From NCBI RefSeq assembly GCF_002846395.1, contig NZ_PJMU01000001.1, forward strand, positions 1,302,001 through 1,366,000: a stretch of DNA of 64,000 nt, written 5' to 3'. A model generated the notes under the pieces. The model ran no database searches. It saw only the letters and a list, made by a program, of their open reading frames with translations, and was not told the DNA's origin. The stretch comes from Pontibacter ramchanderi (lineage in GTDB: Bacteria; Bacteroidota; Bacteroidia; Cytophagales; Hymenobacteraceae). Within the stretch, counting starts at the first letter, position 1. Each line of letters begins with the position of its first letter. The position numbers were made by a program, and so were the translations under genes. Below, one piece after another: positions 55,620 through 63,984 of this stretch.

Positions 55620-55763
55620 GGCACCTTTAAGAATATAGCTAAACAGCAGCCGGGCGACTTGTCCGGCTGTTTTTATTTTAGCCGCTCCATGCCACACTAT
55701 TCTCGATTTTATAGACCATCAACCGGATTAAGTTCGTTAATTTGCAGTATAGTTTATGAATTT

Positions 55764-56339
55764 ATGAAGTCAATTCGCTTGGTCTTATACCTGTCGCTGT
55801 TTGGTGCAAGCCTGTGGCTCGCCTCCTGCAACAATTGCGAAACCTCCGTAGCCCAGTTCCAGAACGGCGACAGCAGCTGGACCGTGTATAACTCCGGTGA
55901 CTCGCTGGAGATGGTGGACAGCAGAACTCCTGACACCGTTCGCGTATTTCTGAATACCCGCGTGAACGCCGAGCCCATCCCTGGCGATGGCTTCGGTCCG
56001 GCCGATGTGTGCATTGAACAGTACTATACCCGCCGCGTCAGTGTGATGCAGCACAACAACCGTCGTTACCCGGCTTTAACAGTAGTGGCCGTTCGCATGC
56101 CCGACTCCATCCGCGTGAGCCTGGTAGTAGCCGACAGGGCCGAGCTGCGCATTCCGGACATCAACACGCCTGACCATGCTACACTGGCCGTGGGTGGCAT
56201 CACCTATCGGGATGTGTATGATGTGACCAATCCGGAGAGCAGCCCTACTGGTGTTAGCCGCATTCTGTTTAACCGCGAGTTTGGATTCCTGCAGGTAGCC
56301 TATGCCAATGGCCGTACGCTTACGCGCTATGTTCCCTAA
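55764..56339 (+). CDS. Lipoprotein, first of a tandem paralogous pair
   Basis: This 191-residue lipoprotein starts at the Met at 55764 with lipobox LASC. It begins SCNNCETSVAQF, so two cysteines stand close to the lipidated one. The rest is beta-rich (MVDSRTPDTVRVFLN, YRDVYDVTN, RILFNREFGFLQV). It aligns well with the next protein (SCKDCETTTTQF, YTDVYEVTN, RILFNKQHGFLSV). The pair is a tandem duplication. The family is not recognised; an envelope role is expected. Confidence 0.78.
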   Translation: MKSIRLVLYLSLFGASLWLASCNNCETSVAQFQNGDSSWTVYNSGDSLEMVDSRTPDTVRVFLNTRVNAEPIPGDGFGPADVCIEQYYTRRVSVMQHNNRRYPALTVVAVRMPDSIRVSLVVADRAELRIPDINTPDHATLAVGGITYRDVYDVTNPESSPTGVSRILFNREFGFLQVAYANGRTLTRYVP

Positions 56340-56487
56340 GCCTATTTCGTATTTATTTTGAGTTGCAACAATAATTTTTAGACTCGCTTGCAACGCTTTG
56401 CCTCCAAATAGACTCTTACTTTTAGATAGAGCTATACCTGATCTACAACAAAAGAACCATTTACCATTACAACCTAATTTCACCCCA

Positions 56488-57075
56488 ATGACACAAAGTT
56501 TTAAACTTGTCGGCGTATTTGTGCTGGCAACCCTGCTTTTCACGTCTTGCAAAGATTGCGAAACCACCACCACCCAGTTTGACCAGAAGGATGTAGAATG
56601 GCTTGTGTACGAGCGCGGAGACACCATCCGCTTTCTGAACGAGACGGGCGACACCGTAACCTATGCCAACACAGCCCTTATAGCGGAGCAGGTACCTGGC
56701 GAAGGCTACAACATATCTGACAACTGCATTGGCCATTTTGATGTGCAGGCCTTTAGTGTGATGGAAGACATCGCCAAAACCACACCTGGCACAACCAAGA
56801 GCCCGGGCATCGCAACATATTTCCTGAAGCGCGAAAACAGCCTGGAAGTATCGCTGGCCGTGAACGAACGAGGAGAGTACAAACTCAACCTTGCCCAACC
56901 CGCCTACCCTTCGGTGGAAGTGAACGACATGCTCTACACCGATGTGTACGAGGTAACCAACAACGACGCCAGCAAGGCGACCAACGTGAAGCGGATCCTG
57001 TTTAACAAGCAGCACGGTTTCCTGAGCGTAGAGTTCCACAACGACAAGAAACTGGAACTGATCTCAAACCAGTAG
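56488..57075 (+). CDS. Lipoprotein, second of a tandem paralogous pair
   Basis: This 195-residue lipoprotein (lipobox FTSC) starts at the Met at 56488; the upstream frame lacks signal-peptide character. It shares with the preceding protein the C-x2-CET(T)-QF start, a central PGEGYN/PGDGFG segment, and the C-terminal DVYEVTN and RILFN motifs. Spacing between the two genes is 148 bp, so they may share a transcript but are not tightly coupled. The stop TAG is followed directly by GTATAG, forming an AGGTATAG word. Confidence 0.78.
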   Translation: MTQSFKLVGVFVLATLLFTSCKDCETTTTQFDQKDVEWLVYERGDTIRFLNETGDTVTYANTALIAEQVPGEGYNISDNCIGHFDVQAFSVMEDIAKTTPGTTKSPGIATYFLKRENSLEVSLAVNERGEYKLNLAQPAYPSVEVNDMLYTDVYEVTNNDASKATNVKRILFNKQHGFLSVEFHNDKKLELISNQ

Positions 57076-57082
57076 GTATAGC

Positions 57083-57114
57083 AAAGGCCCGGTGCATATA
57101 ACACCGGGCCTTTT
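57083..57114. terminator. Terminator between convergent genes
   Basis: AAAGGCCCGGTG pairs with CACCGGGCCTTTT (loop CATATAA), with T on the right and A on the left, serving the second lipoprotein gene and the convergent peroxiredoxin gene. Confidence 0.88.
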
Positions 57115-57135
57115 CATTTATGGGTTTTACAAAAC

Positions 57136-57624
57136 TCAGGCGTACTGTGCTACGCTGTCGTGGTTGATGTCGTACAATACATCCAACACCTGCTGCACGT
57201 GCTCGGCTGGCTTGGACAGTGAGTTGAACACATACTGCACCTCCCCTTTCTTGTCGATGACGTAGATGGCGCGGCCCGGCATGATGCCAAACTTGCGCGG
57301 CACCCCGTACAGGTTGCGGATCTGGGCATCGCAATCGCTCAGCAGGGTAAAAGGCAAACGGTACATCCGCTCAAAGCGCTTGTGGGCATCGGCCTTGTCG
57401 TAGCTGATGCAAACGATCTCCGTCTCCAGATCCTGAAACGTATCGTAATGGTCCCTGAACTCGCAGGCCTGCTTCGTACAATCAGCTGAGCTGTCCTTTG
57501 GGTAAAAGTACAGCACTACATTCTTCTTCTTCAACAACTCGTAAAGTCGGAAAAAACCACCATCCAATCGCTGCAATTCAAAATCAGGGGCCTTGTCTCC
57601 AATCTTAACAACTTCTCTGCTCAT
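57136..57624 (-). CDS. bcp: Thioredoxin-dependent peroxiredoxin (Bcp/PrxQ)
   Basis: This 162-residue cytoplasmic peroxidase reduces hydroperoxides using thioredoxin. The N-terminal IGDKAPDFEL opening and the YPKDSSADCTKQACEFRD segment are canonical, with the peroxidatic Cys49 and resolving Cys54 five residues apart, as in atypical two-Cys PrxQ proteins. The DCT context replaces the more usual GCT. It is monocistronic and stands divergent from the glycosyltransferase operon. Confidence 0.94.
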   Translation of the reverse strand: MSREVVKIGDKAPDFELQRLDGGFFRLYELLKKKNVVLYFYPKDSSADCTKQACEFRDHYDTFQDLETEIVCISYDKADAHKRFERMYRLPFTLLSDCDAQIRNLYGVPRKFGIMPGRAIYVIDKKGEVQYVFNSLSKPAEHVQQVLDVLYDINHDSVAQYA

Positions 57625-57760
57625 AATATAAAAAAGTGCTAACCTTCTAAAGTCTTTCGTCTACCGAAAGGTTCAATCTGCAAAGGTAATACACGAACTA
57701 CCACAAAAGCCATACCTGACCCTCAATAGCTTAGGAAATTATTTTTGCCCAAATTGCAGC

Positions 57761-58453
57761 ATGCCCCGAATCAGCGTTATCATCCCGGCCTACAACGAAG
57801 AAAAATCCATCGCACACGTTATCAGCGACATACCTGCAGAATTGGTGCAGGAAGTGGTCGTAGTGGACAACAACTCCTCGGACAGCACCCCTGAAGTAGC
57901 CCGGGCGGCCGGCGCCACGGTGCTCCACGAGCCACGGCCCGGGTATGGAAACGCCTGCCTGAAAGGTATAGCCTACTTTGCCGCCAAACCTGCAGACGAG
58001 CAGCCTGACATCCTCGTGTTTCTGGATGGCGATTACTCGGACTTCCCCGGCGAAATGCCGCAGGTGGTGCAGCCTATTCTGGAGGGACGGGCCGATCTGG
58101 TGATCGGTTCGCGGGTGCTGGGGCAGCGTGAAGCAGGCGCCCTGATGCCCCAGCAGGTTTTCGGCAACTGGCTGGCCACTACCTTGCTGCGCTGGCTCTA
58201 CGGCGTGCGCTATACCGACCTGGGTCCTTTCCGGGCCATCCGCTTCAGCACGCTGCAGCAGCTGGGCATGCGCGACCGCAACTACGGCTGGACCGTAGAG
58301 ATGCAGGCGCGGGCAGCGAAGCAAAAAGTAAGGTATGCCGAGGTGCCCGTGAACTACCGCAAACGCATCGGCGTGTCGAAAGTATCGGGTACGTTGAAGG
58401 GATCGGTGCTGGCAGGGTATAAAATTTTATTGACTATCTTTAAGCTCCTATAG
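57761..58453 (+). CDS. GT2 glycosyltransferase, dolichol-phosphate mannosyltransferase-like
   Basis: This 230-residue cytoplasmic GT-A enzyme has the GT2 order: VIIPAYNEEKS at the N terminus, VVDNNSSD (nucleotide-binding Asp), FLDGDYSD (DxD), and an acceptor loop with RNYGWTVEM. There is no C-terminal transmembrane helix beyond a short hydrophobic end (ILLTIFKLL). By type it transfers a sugar from a nucleotide donor to a polyprenyl phosphate, supplying a GT-C enzyme such as the one at 59952. It is first of a three-gene operon. Confidence 0.88.
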   Translation: MPRISVIIPAYNEEKSIAHVISDIPAELVQEVVVVDNNSSDSTPEVARAAGATVLHEPRPGYGNACLKGIAYFAAKPADEQPDILVFLDGDYSDFPGEMPQVVQPILEGRADLVIGSRVLGQREAGALMPQQVFGNWLATTLLRWLYGVRYTDLGPFRAIRFSTLQQLGMRDRNYGWTVEMQARAAKQKVRYAEVPVNYRKRIGVSKVSGTLKGSVLAGYKILLTIFKLL

Positions 58454-58473
58454 CCTAAAAACAGAGCCGCCGC

Positions 58474-59955
58474 ATGACGATTCTCCAGCTTCTTCTTGTT
58501 GCCGTGTATGGTCTTTGCCTGGCCTTTATTTTCTGCTACAGCCTGGTGCAGCTGCACCTCACCTACCTCTACTGGAACCGACGGAAAACGATGCCAGCCC
58601 CGGAGGCTATACCTGACGAACGCTATGCCTGGCCTGCCGTGACGGTGCAGCTCCCGCTCTACAACGAACGCTATGTGGTGGAGCGCCTGATCAACGCCGC
58701 GGCCGCCCTCGACTACCCCCGCCACCTGCTGCAGATCCAACTCCTCGATGATTCCGACGACGACACCAGCCAGCTGATCCTGCAGAAGATCGCCAGCTAC
58801 GCCGACACCGGCCTGCAACTGGAACATGTGCAACGCCCCGACCGCAGCGGCTACAAAGCCGGCGCCCTGCAATACGGTCTGCAGCAGGCTACCGGCGACT
58901 TCATCGCCATTTTCGATGCCGACTTTGTGCCAAACCCTGATTTCCTGAAGCGCACGATAACTGCTTTCGATCACGGGCAGGTGGGGGTGGTGCAAACCCG
59001 CTGGGGACACCTGAACGAGGATTATTCGCTGCTCACCCGGCTGCAGGCCTTTGGTTTGGATGCGCACTTCACGGTAGAGCAAGTCGGTCGCAACAGCGGC
59101 GGGCATTTTATCAACTTTAATGGCACGGCCGGGGTATGGCGCAAAAGCTGCATTGTGGATGCCGGCGGCTGGCAGGCTGATACGCTCACCGAAGACCTGG
59201 ACCTGAGCTACCGTGCCCAGTTGCGGGGCTGGCATTTCCGTTACCTGCAGGATGTAAAATCCCCCGCCGAACTGCCTGCCGCCATGGGGGCGCTTAAGTC
59301 GCAGCAGTACCGATGGACCAAGGGTGCCGCCGAAACCGCCCGCAAGCATCTAGGCAAAGTGCTGCTCGCGCCCATGCCCTGCTCTACCCGGCTGCATGCT
59401 ATTTTCCACCTGCTCAACAGTAGCATCTTCGTCTGCGTGCTGCTCACGGCCTTGCTCAGCATACCCATGCTATACCTGAAACACAGCGTACCCGGGCTTG
59501 AACTGCTTTTTGCGCTGGGTTCGCTGCTGATCGTCAGTCTGCTGGCCCTGCTGGCCTTTTACTGGACCTCCCTTTACCAAAACACCGGTTCTGCATGGCA
59601 TACCACCAAACGCTTTATACCTGAGTTTTTCCTTTTTCTATCCATGTCGATGGGGATGTCGCTGCACAACACGGTGGCGGTACTGGAGGGCTACCTGGGC
59701 CGGAAAACACCTTTTATCCGCACCCCGAAACATAACCTGCTGCACCGCCGCGACTCCTGGCGGCAACATGCCTACACCATTTCCAGCCTGCATCCGGTTA
59801 CCTTGTTGGAGGGGCTGCTCACAATATATTTTGCGTATGGCATTCTGGTAGCTTTCAGGTTGCAGGATTATGGCTTGCTCCCATTTCATGCCATGCTGAT
59901 GCTCGGTTTTGGTGCCGTTTTCGTATACTCGCTCAACCATAGCCGCAGCGCATGA
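58474..59955 (+). CDS. Processive-type GT2 glycosyltransferase (cellulose synthase-like)
   Basis: This 493-residue membrane enzyme has an N-terminal helix, a GT-A domain (about residues 50-300) and three to four C-terminal helices (about 310-490). Motifs in order: DDSDDDT (Asp), DADF (DxD), TEDLDL and QQYRW (QxxRW), all four of the processive GT2 set. These enzymes build beta-linked glycans while extruding them, as in cellulose or glucomannan synthases. It lies 20 bp after the first GT2 gene and overlaps the next gene in the arrangement ATGA. Confidence 0.92.
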   Translation: MTILQLLLVAVYGLCLAFIFCYSLVQLHLTYLYWNRRKTMPAPEAIPDERYAWPAVTVQLPLYNERYVVERLINAAAALDYPRHLLQIQLLDDSDDDTSQLILQKIASYADTGLQLEHVQRPDRSGYKAGALQYGLQQATGDFIAIFDADFVPNPDFLKRTITAFDHGQVGVVQTRWGHLNEDYSLLTRLQAFGLDAHFTVEQVGRNSGGHFINFNGTAGVWRKSCIVDAGGWQADTLTEDLDLSYRAQLRGWHFRYLQDVKSPAELPAAMGALKSQQYRWTKGAAETARKHLGKVLLAPMPCSTRLHAIFHLLNSSIFVCVLLTALLSIPMLYLKHSVPGLELLFALGSLLIVSLLALLAFYWTSLYQNTGSAWHTTKRFIPEFFLFLSMSMGMSLHNTVAVLEGYLGRKTPFIRTPKHNLLHRRDSWRQHAYTISSLHPVTLLEGLLTIYFAYGILVAFRLQDYGLLPFHAMLMLGFGAVFVYSLNHSRSA

Positions 59956-61310
59956 CCCTCACCCGAAAGCACATAGCGACCTATACCTTGCTGGGGATTT
60001 CGGCCCTGGTATACCTGGCACTGGGCTATGCGACACCCCGGGAAAATTTCACGCAACTGCTCCTGCTCACCTTACTGGCCTTTGGCATTTACGCCTACGT
60101 CACCAACCAGAAGCTTAACGTATGGCACGGCATCGGGGCCGGGCTGCTTTTCAGGCTGCTGTTTCTTTTTGCCATACCTGCGCTGTCCGACGACTACTTC
60201 CGTTTTGTGTGGGATGGGCACCTGCTGCTGGCCGGCGAGAACCCTTACCTATATCTGCCCTCGCAGTTTACGGGCGAAGGCGCCCCTGCCATACCTGGAC
60301 TCACGGCCGAACTGTTTTTGCAGCTCAACTCACCCAATTACTACTCCCTATACCCGCCGGTGCTGCAAGGCGTTTTCTGGCTTGCAGCTGCACTTTCACC
60401 CGAAAGCCTGACGGGTAGTATACTGCTGATGCGCGTGATCATACTGGCCGCCGAGACCGGTTCAATTTTGCTTTTGCTTCGCCTCCTGCGCCGCATGGCC
60501 CTGCCCGACAGGTATGTACACCTTTACGCGCTCAACCCACTGGTGATTCTTGAGCTGTCGGCAAACCTGCACATGGAGGCGCTGCTAATCTTTTTCCTGC
60601 TGCTTTTCCTGTACCAGCTGCACTACCAGCGCTACCTTATTGCGGCGGTGCCTTTTGCGTTGGCCGTTGGCAGCAAGCTCCTGCCGCTTATGTTCCTTCC
60701 GGTTGTATGGCGCAAGCTGGGGCTGAAACGCTTTATCGGTTTCGGAGTAGTGGTGGGTGTTGTGCTGGTGTCGCTCTTTCTGCCGCTGCTCTCACTGGAG
60801 GTGCTGCGCAATATCTGGCAGAGCATCGACCTGTATTTCCAACGCTTCGAGTTCAATGCCAGTGTCTACTACCTCTTTCGCTGGCTGGGTTACCGACTGA
60901 CCGGCTACAACCAGATTGCGGTGATCGGTCCGCTCCTCTCGCTGGCAACCTTTGTCATGATCCTGTCGATGGCGGCGGTGAAGAAGCTGGGCTCGGTACG
61001 CCGGCTGGCGGGCTACATGGCGGCTGCCCTGACGGTATACCTGTTGCTGGCCACCACGGTGCATCCCTGGTACATTACCACGTTGGTGGCGCTCACCACG
61101 CTCAGCCATTTCCGCTATGCTGTTGTCTGGAGTTGCCTGGCTGTATTCAGCTACTCCGCTTACCGCACCAGTGCCTACACCGAAAACCTGTGGTTAGTTG
61201 CCCTGGAGTATACCCTGGTCGGACTGTGGCTGGTGGCCGAGCTATACCTGTACCGCCAGCAAAAGAAGCATGCCAACCTGACCCGGCAAAGCGTTGTGCT
61301 ACCACAGTGA
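59952..61310 (+). CDS. Multi-pass GT-C family glycosyltransferase
   Basis: This 452-residue integral membrane protein has 10 or more hydrophobic helices. The first periplasmic loop holds DDYFRFVWDGHLLLAGENPY, with the tandem Asp typical of the lipid-phosphate-sugar-using GT-C fold (GT87/PIG-M-like mannosyltransferases). The start overlaps the previous stop (ATGA), so it is translationally coupled. Together with the first gene, which could supply polyprenyl-phosphate sugar, it suggests a pathway adding sugars to a lipid or surface glycan. Its last 67 codons have a decayed second copy at 63787-63984. Confidence 0.88.
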   Translation: MTLTRKHIATYTLLGISALVYLALGYATPRENFTQLLLLTLLAFGIYAYVTNQKLNVWHGIGAGLLFRLLFLFAIPALSDDYFRFVWDGHLLLAGENPYLYLPSQFTGEGAPAIPGLTAELFLQLNSPNYYSLYPPVLQGVFWLAAALSPESLTGSILLMRVIILAAETGSILLLLRLLRRMALPDRYVHLYALNPLVILELSANLHMEALLIFFLLLFLYQLHYQRYLIAAVPFALAVGSKLLPLMFLPVVWRKLGLKRFIGFGVVVGVVLVSLFLPLLSLEVLRNIWQSIDLYFQRFEFNASVYYLFRWLGYRLTGYNQIAVIGPLLSLATFVMILSMAAVKKLGSVRRLAGYMAAALTVYLLLATTVHPWYITTLVALTTLSHFRYAVVWSCLAVFSYSAYRTSAYTENLWLVALEYTLVGLWLVAELYLYRQQKKHANLTRQSVVLPQ

Positions 61311-61481
61311 TTTTCATACCCTAGTCTGGTTTCAGCGTTTGTATGAAGTCAGAAACTATGCTAAATTGTATAGCTGGTGTTTGTTCAATCCGGAGGGAGG
61401 TGGACATTAAGATAACCTGTAGAGTAGCACCAGACATAGTATGGATAGTGGGTCCTCATTTCCAATTCACAGCAAATAGGT

Positions 61482-62117
61482 ATGACAGAATTCTGGGAGT
61501 CAAGCTTTAAAGAAAAGGAAACGATGTGGGGCTTTGAGCCTGCGGACTCCGCCCTTGCAGCCCTTGACCTGTTTAAAGAAAACGGGCTGACTAAAATATT
61601 AATCCCTGGTTTTGGCTACGGCAGAAATGCAAAAGCCTTTGTTGATGCCGGCTGCGAGGTGACCGGGATTGAAATTTCGGAGACCGCCATTGCCCTGGCC
61701 CAAAAGCACTTTGGTGCCCATGCAAAGGTATACCACGGTGCCGTCGGCAGCATGCCCTTTAACCAGGAAGTATACGATGGGATTTTCTGCTACGCGTTGA
61801 TTCACCTGTTGGACGAGCAAGGCCGGATAAAGCTGCTTGCGGATTGCTACAATCAACTAAGACCCAACGGATACATGGTTTTTGTAGCAATTTCGAAAAA
61901 TGATGCCGCTTATGGCAAAGGGGAAATACTAAGCAAGGACAGATTTGAAACGAGGCATGGCATGCAGCTTTTCTTCTACGACGCAGCTGCTGTGGAAGAA
62001 GAGTTTGGCAGGTATGGCATGATCGGGGCAAAAGAGATAGCGGAACCAGCCAGGAATACGGGTAGCAGGCCCTCCCAGAAATTCTGGTTCATCACCTGCA
62101 AAAAACAAGAAAAGTAG
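61482..62117 (+). CDS. Class I SAM-dependent methyltransferase
   Basis: This 211-residue cytoplasmic protein has a Rossmann-like methyltransferase fold: the glycine-rich LIPGFGYGRNA, the acidic GIEISETA (SAM ribose), a motif IV region with YDGIFCYALIHLL, and LRPNGYMVFV. The start region (FWESSFKEKETMWGFEP) resembles a group annotated as thiopurine/tellurite-type (TehB-like) methyltransferases. The substrate is unknown. It opens a block of lower GC than the preceding glycosyltransferases. Confidence 0.85.
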   Translation: MTEFWESSFKEKETMWGFEPADSALAALDLFKENGLTKILIPGFGYGRNAKAFVDAGCEVTGIEISETAIALAQKHFGAHAKVYHGAVGSMPFNQEVYDGIFCYALIHLLDEQGRIKLLADCYNQLRPNGYMVFVAISKNDAAYGKGEILSKDRFETRHGMQLFFYDAAAVEEEFGRYGMIGAKEIAEPARNTGSRPSQKFWFITCKKQEK

Positions 62118-62192
62118 AAGTACCCTTGACGAGTCTCTTCGCATAAATTCATTCCAGCCACCGCTACTATAAGCCGCGACTTACAATTTTAT

Positions 62193-62783
62193 ATGGAATT
62201 CAACAATTATATCTTGCTTTATGGTCCGCAGCCGGAAGACGTGGTTGCTGCCGTGCAACAAATGACGGACCTCTATGCTGACTCTGGCTTCACGGAGGGC
62301 ATTAGGGTGTACAGGGCGACAGCCAAAGATGACCTCTTCCTTCTAAACTTTACAAATCAGCCGGATTTTGAGCGGTTCAAATACTTTGTTAATTACCTGA
62401 CCTACCCTGAAGTCGAGAATTTCGAAGCGAAGACCCTGGGATATTGGACAGTGACCGCCGGAGACAAGCTGCCCCAGCAGTATACAGGTCAGCGTGCTTT
62501 GGTTTATGTATCAGAGCAGGATACGGAGGGTGACAATGTGCATGCTGTGTTTGAGGAACAGGACAACACTATCAAGATGGGTTTTGCAAGCGGTGAGGAG
62601 TTCAAGGTATTAGGGAAAAAGGAATTCCCCTTTTCTGAGCCTACTTTCGCAAGCGAGGACTTTTCACTGATGAGCACATTTACCCCTGCGCCAAGCCGCC
62701 AGAAAGAAACCAAACCTGGCTGCTCCTTTCTGATGGCCAGCTTTCTGGCCTTTGGAATATTCTGCCTGTGGTTGATCATTTAA
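62193..62783 (+). CDS. Tail-anchored protein of unknown function
   Basis: This 196-residue protein has a soluble N-terminal domain and a single hydrophobic helix at the very C terminus (FLMASFLAFGIFCLWLII), so it is probably anchored by its tail. It begins MEFNNYILLYGPQPEDVVAAV, without a signal peptide. I recognise no family. It sits 75 bp after a methyltransferase and before a metallo-beta-lactamase, in the same direction; they may not be functionally linked. Confidence 0.7.
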   Translation: MEFNNYILLYGPQPEDVVAAVQQMTDLYADSGFTEGIRVYRATAKDDLFLLNFTNQPDFERFKYFVNYLTYPEVENFEAKTLGYWTVTAGDKLPQQYTGQRALVYVSEQDTEGDNVHAVFEEQDNTIKMGFASGEEFKVLGKKEFPFSEPTFASEDFSLMSTFTPAPSRQKETKPGCSFLMASFLAFGIFCLWLII

Positions 62784-62897
62784 TTACCTCCTTGCCGTTT
62801 GCCTTTACAGATTCCTATACTATCATCGCTCATCTGAACCGTATCCACCGAGTCAATCGTGACGGAACTCATATAGCCTTTTACCTAACCTATACCT

Positions 62898-63707
62898 ATG
62901 AAAAAGAGCCATCAATACCTTAAAAGATCGTCAGCAAAATCTTCGTTATGGGCGGGTGTTATATTTGTGGCCAGTTGCCTCTCCTGCCAGACACCCAGCG
63001 GCAACAAAACTAAAGCTGTAAAAGAAACCCTTAACGCCCAGCAAAGCTATACCTCCAAAACACTGGAAGTCCACCCGGTCACAGATCAGGTATACCAGCA
63101 CCTGTCTTTTCTCCAGACTCAAAGTTTCGGAAATGTGCCCTGCAACGGAATGGTGGTGATCGACGGGAAGGAGGCTGTCCTTTTCGATACTCCAACTACA
63201 GAACAGGCCGCTGTGGAATTGATCGATTGGGTAGAGCAAAGTTTGGGAGGTAAGGTAAAGGCGGTGATCGCCACGCATTTTCATGAAGACTGTCTGGGTG
63301 GGCTGGCAGCTTTTCAGCAGCGAGGCATTCCTGCCTATGCCAGCCACGAGACCATCGCGCTGGCTAAGGCTAACCAGGCAGCTGTGCCGGACCATGGTTT
63401 CGACGAGGAGTTGGTTATGGAAGTTGGAAGCGAGCAGGTGCTGGTCCTATACCCAGGCAGAGGTCACACTTATGATAATGTGGTCGGGTACTTCCCGAAG
63501 GCGGAGGCTTTATTTGGCGGCTGCCTCATTAAGGAGATGGGTGCTGGCAAAGGCAACCTGGCCGATGCCGACATAGTGGCCTGGCCGCTGACTGTCACCC
63601 AACTGAAAGCTAAATTCCCTGGAGTAAAGCACGTTATACCGGGGCATGGCAAGGTGGGAGGCCCCGAACTGCTCGACTATACTGTTCGTCTGTTTGAGCA
63701 AAAGTAG
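62898..63707 (+). CDS. Subclass B1-type metallo-beta-lactamase (lipoprotein)
   Basis: This 269-residue zinc hydrolase opens beta-lactam rings in the periplasm. All six zinc ligands of subclass B1 are present: His127, His129 and His190 (site one) and Asp131, Cys209 and His250 (site two), in HFHEDCLGG, GRGHTYDNVVG, GGCLIKEM and IPGHG. Position 132 after the Asp is Cys, as in the CcrA enzyme of Bacteroides, not Arg. The signal peptide has a lipobox-like VASC (Cys27), so the protein may be lipidated. It is the last gene of a low-GC block. Which beta-lactams it cleaves cannot be told. Confidence 0.9.
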   Translation: MKKSHQYLKRSSAKSSLWAGVIFVASCLSCQTPSGNKTKAVKETLNAQQSYTSKTLEVHPVTDQVYQHLSFLQTQSFGNVPCNGMVVIDGKEAVLFDTPTTEQAAVELIDWVEQSLGGKVKAVIATHFHEDCLGGLAAFQQRGIPAYASHETIALAKANQAAVPDHGFDEELVMEVGSEQVLVLYPGRGHTYDNVVGYFPKAEALFGGCLIKEMGAGKGNLADADIVAWPLTVTQLKAKFPGVKHVIPGHGKVGGPELLDYTVRLFEQK

Positions 63708-63786
63708 TGTAAAATCTTGCTTCACTAAACCACACGGCACACGAGAGCACTGAGCTTGTTTCTATCTTCTTTCCTGCTTCAAGCGA

Positions 63787-63984
63787 CATTTTCGCTACGC
63801 TATTACCTGGAGTTACCTGGTTATTTTCTGCTACGCTGCCAACCGTGCCAACACCTATACCGAAAACCTGAGGATGATCACCCTGAAGCATAGCCTGGTC
63901 TCACTCTGGCTGGCGGCTGAGCTACATCTATACCGCCAATAGGAGAAGCACATCAACATTCCAGGTCAAGGTGTGGCTGGATAA
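63787..63984 (+). pseudogene. Decayed copy of the 3' end of the GT-C gene at 59952
   Basis: In the frame beginning at 63787, translation gives HFRYAITWSYLVIF..., then TYTENL, then SLWLAAELHLYRQ, then a TAG stop at 63940, then EKHINIPGQGVAG and TAA. By eye this matches residues 386-436 of the GT-C protein (HFRYAVVWSCLAVF, AYTENL, GLWLVAELYLYRQ) at 30 of 51 positions with no gap, and continues past the TAG where the intact gene has CAG. The upstream part of the gene is absent. It is therefore a partial, nonsense-interrupted duplicate or a foreign homologous fragment. Confidence 0.88.

Noticed and set aside
60707..61324. A 205-residue frame inside the GT-C gene in another phase
   Set aside because: The in-frame GT-C protein has clear helices and the DD loop; the alternative is low-complexity and unsupported.
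62898..63707. Assigning the metallo-hydrolase as a glyoxalase II or other MBL-fold enzyme
   Set aside because: The second zinc site has Cys209 and the GGCLIKEM and GHTYDNVVG segments specific to B1 beta-lactamases, unlike the Asp-bridged sites of glyoxalases.
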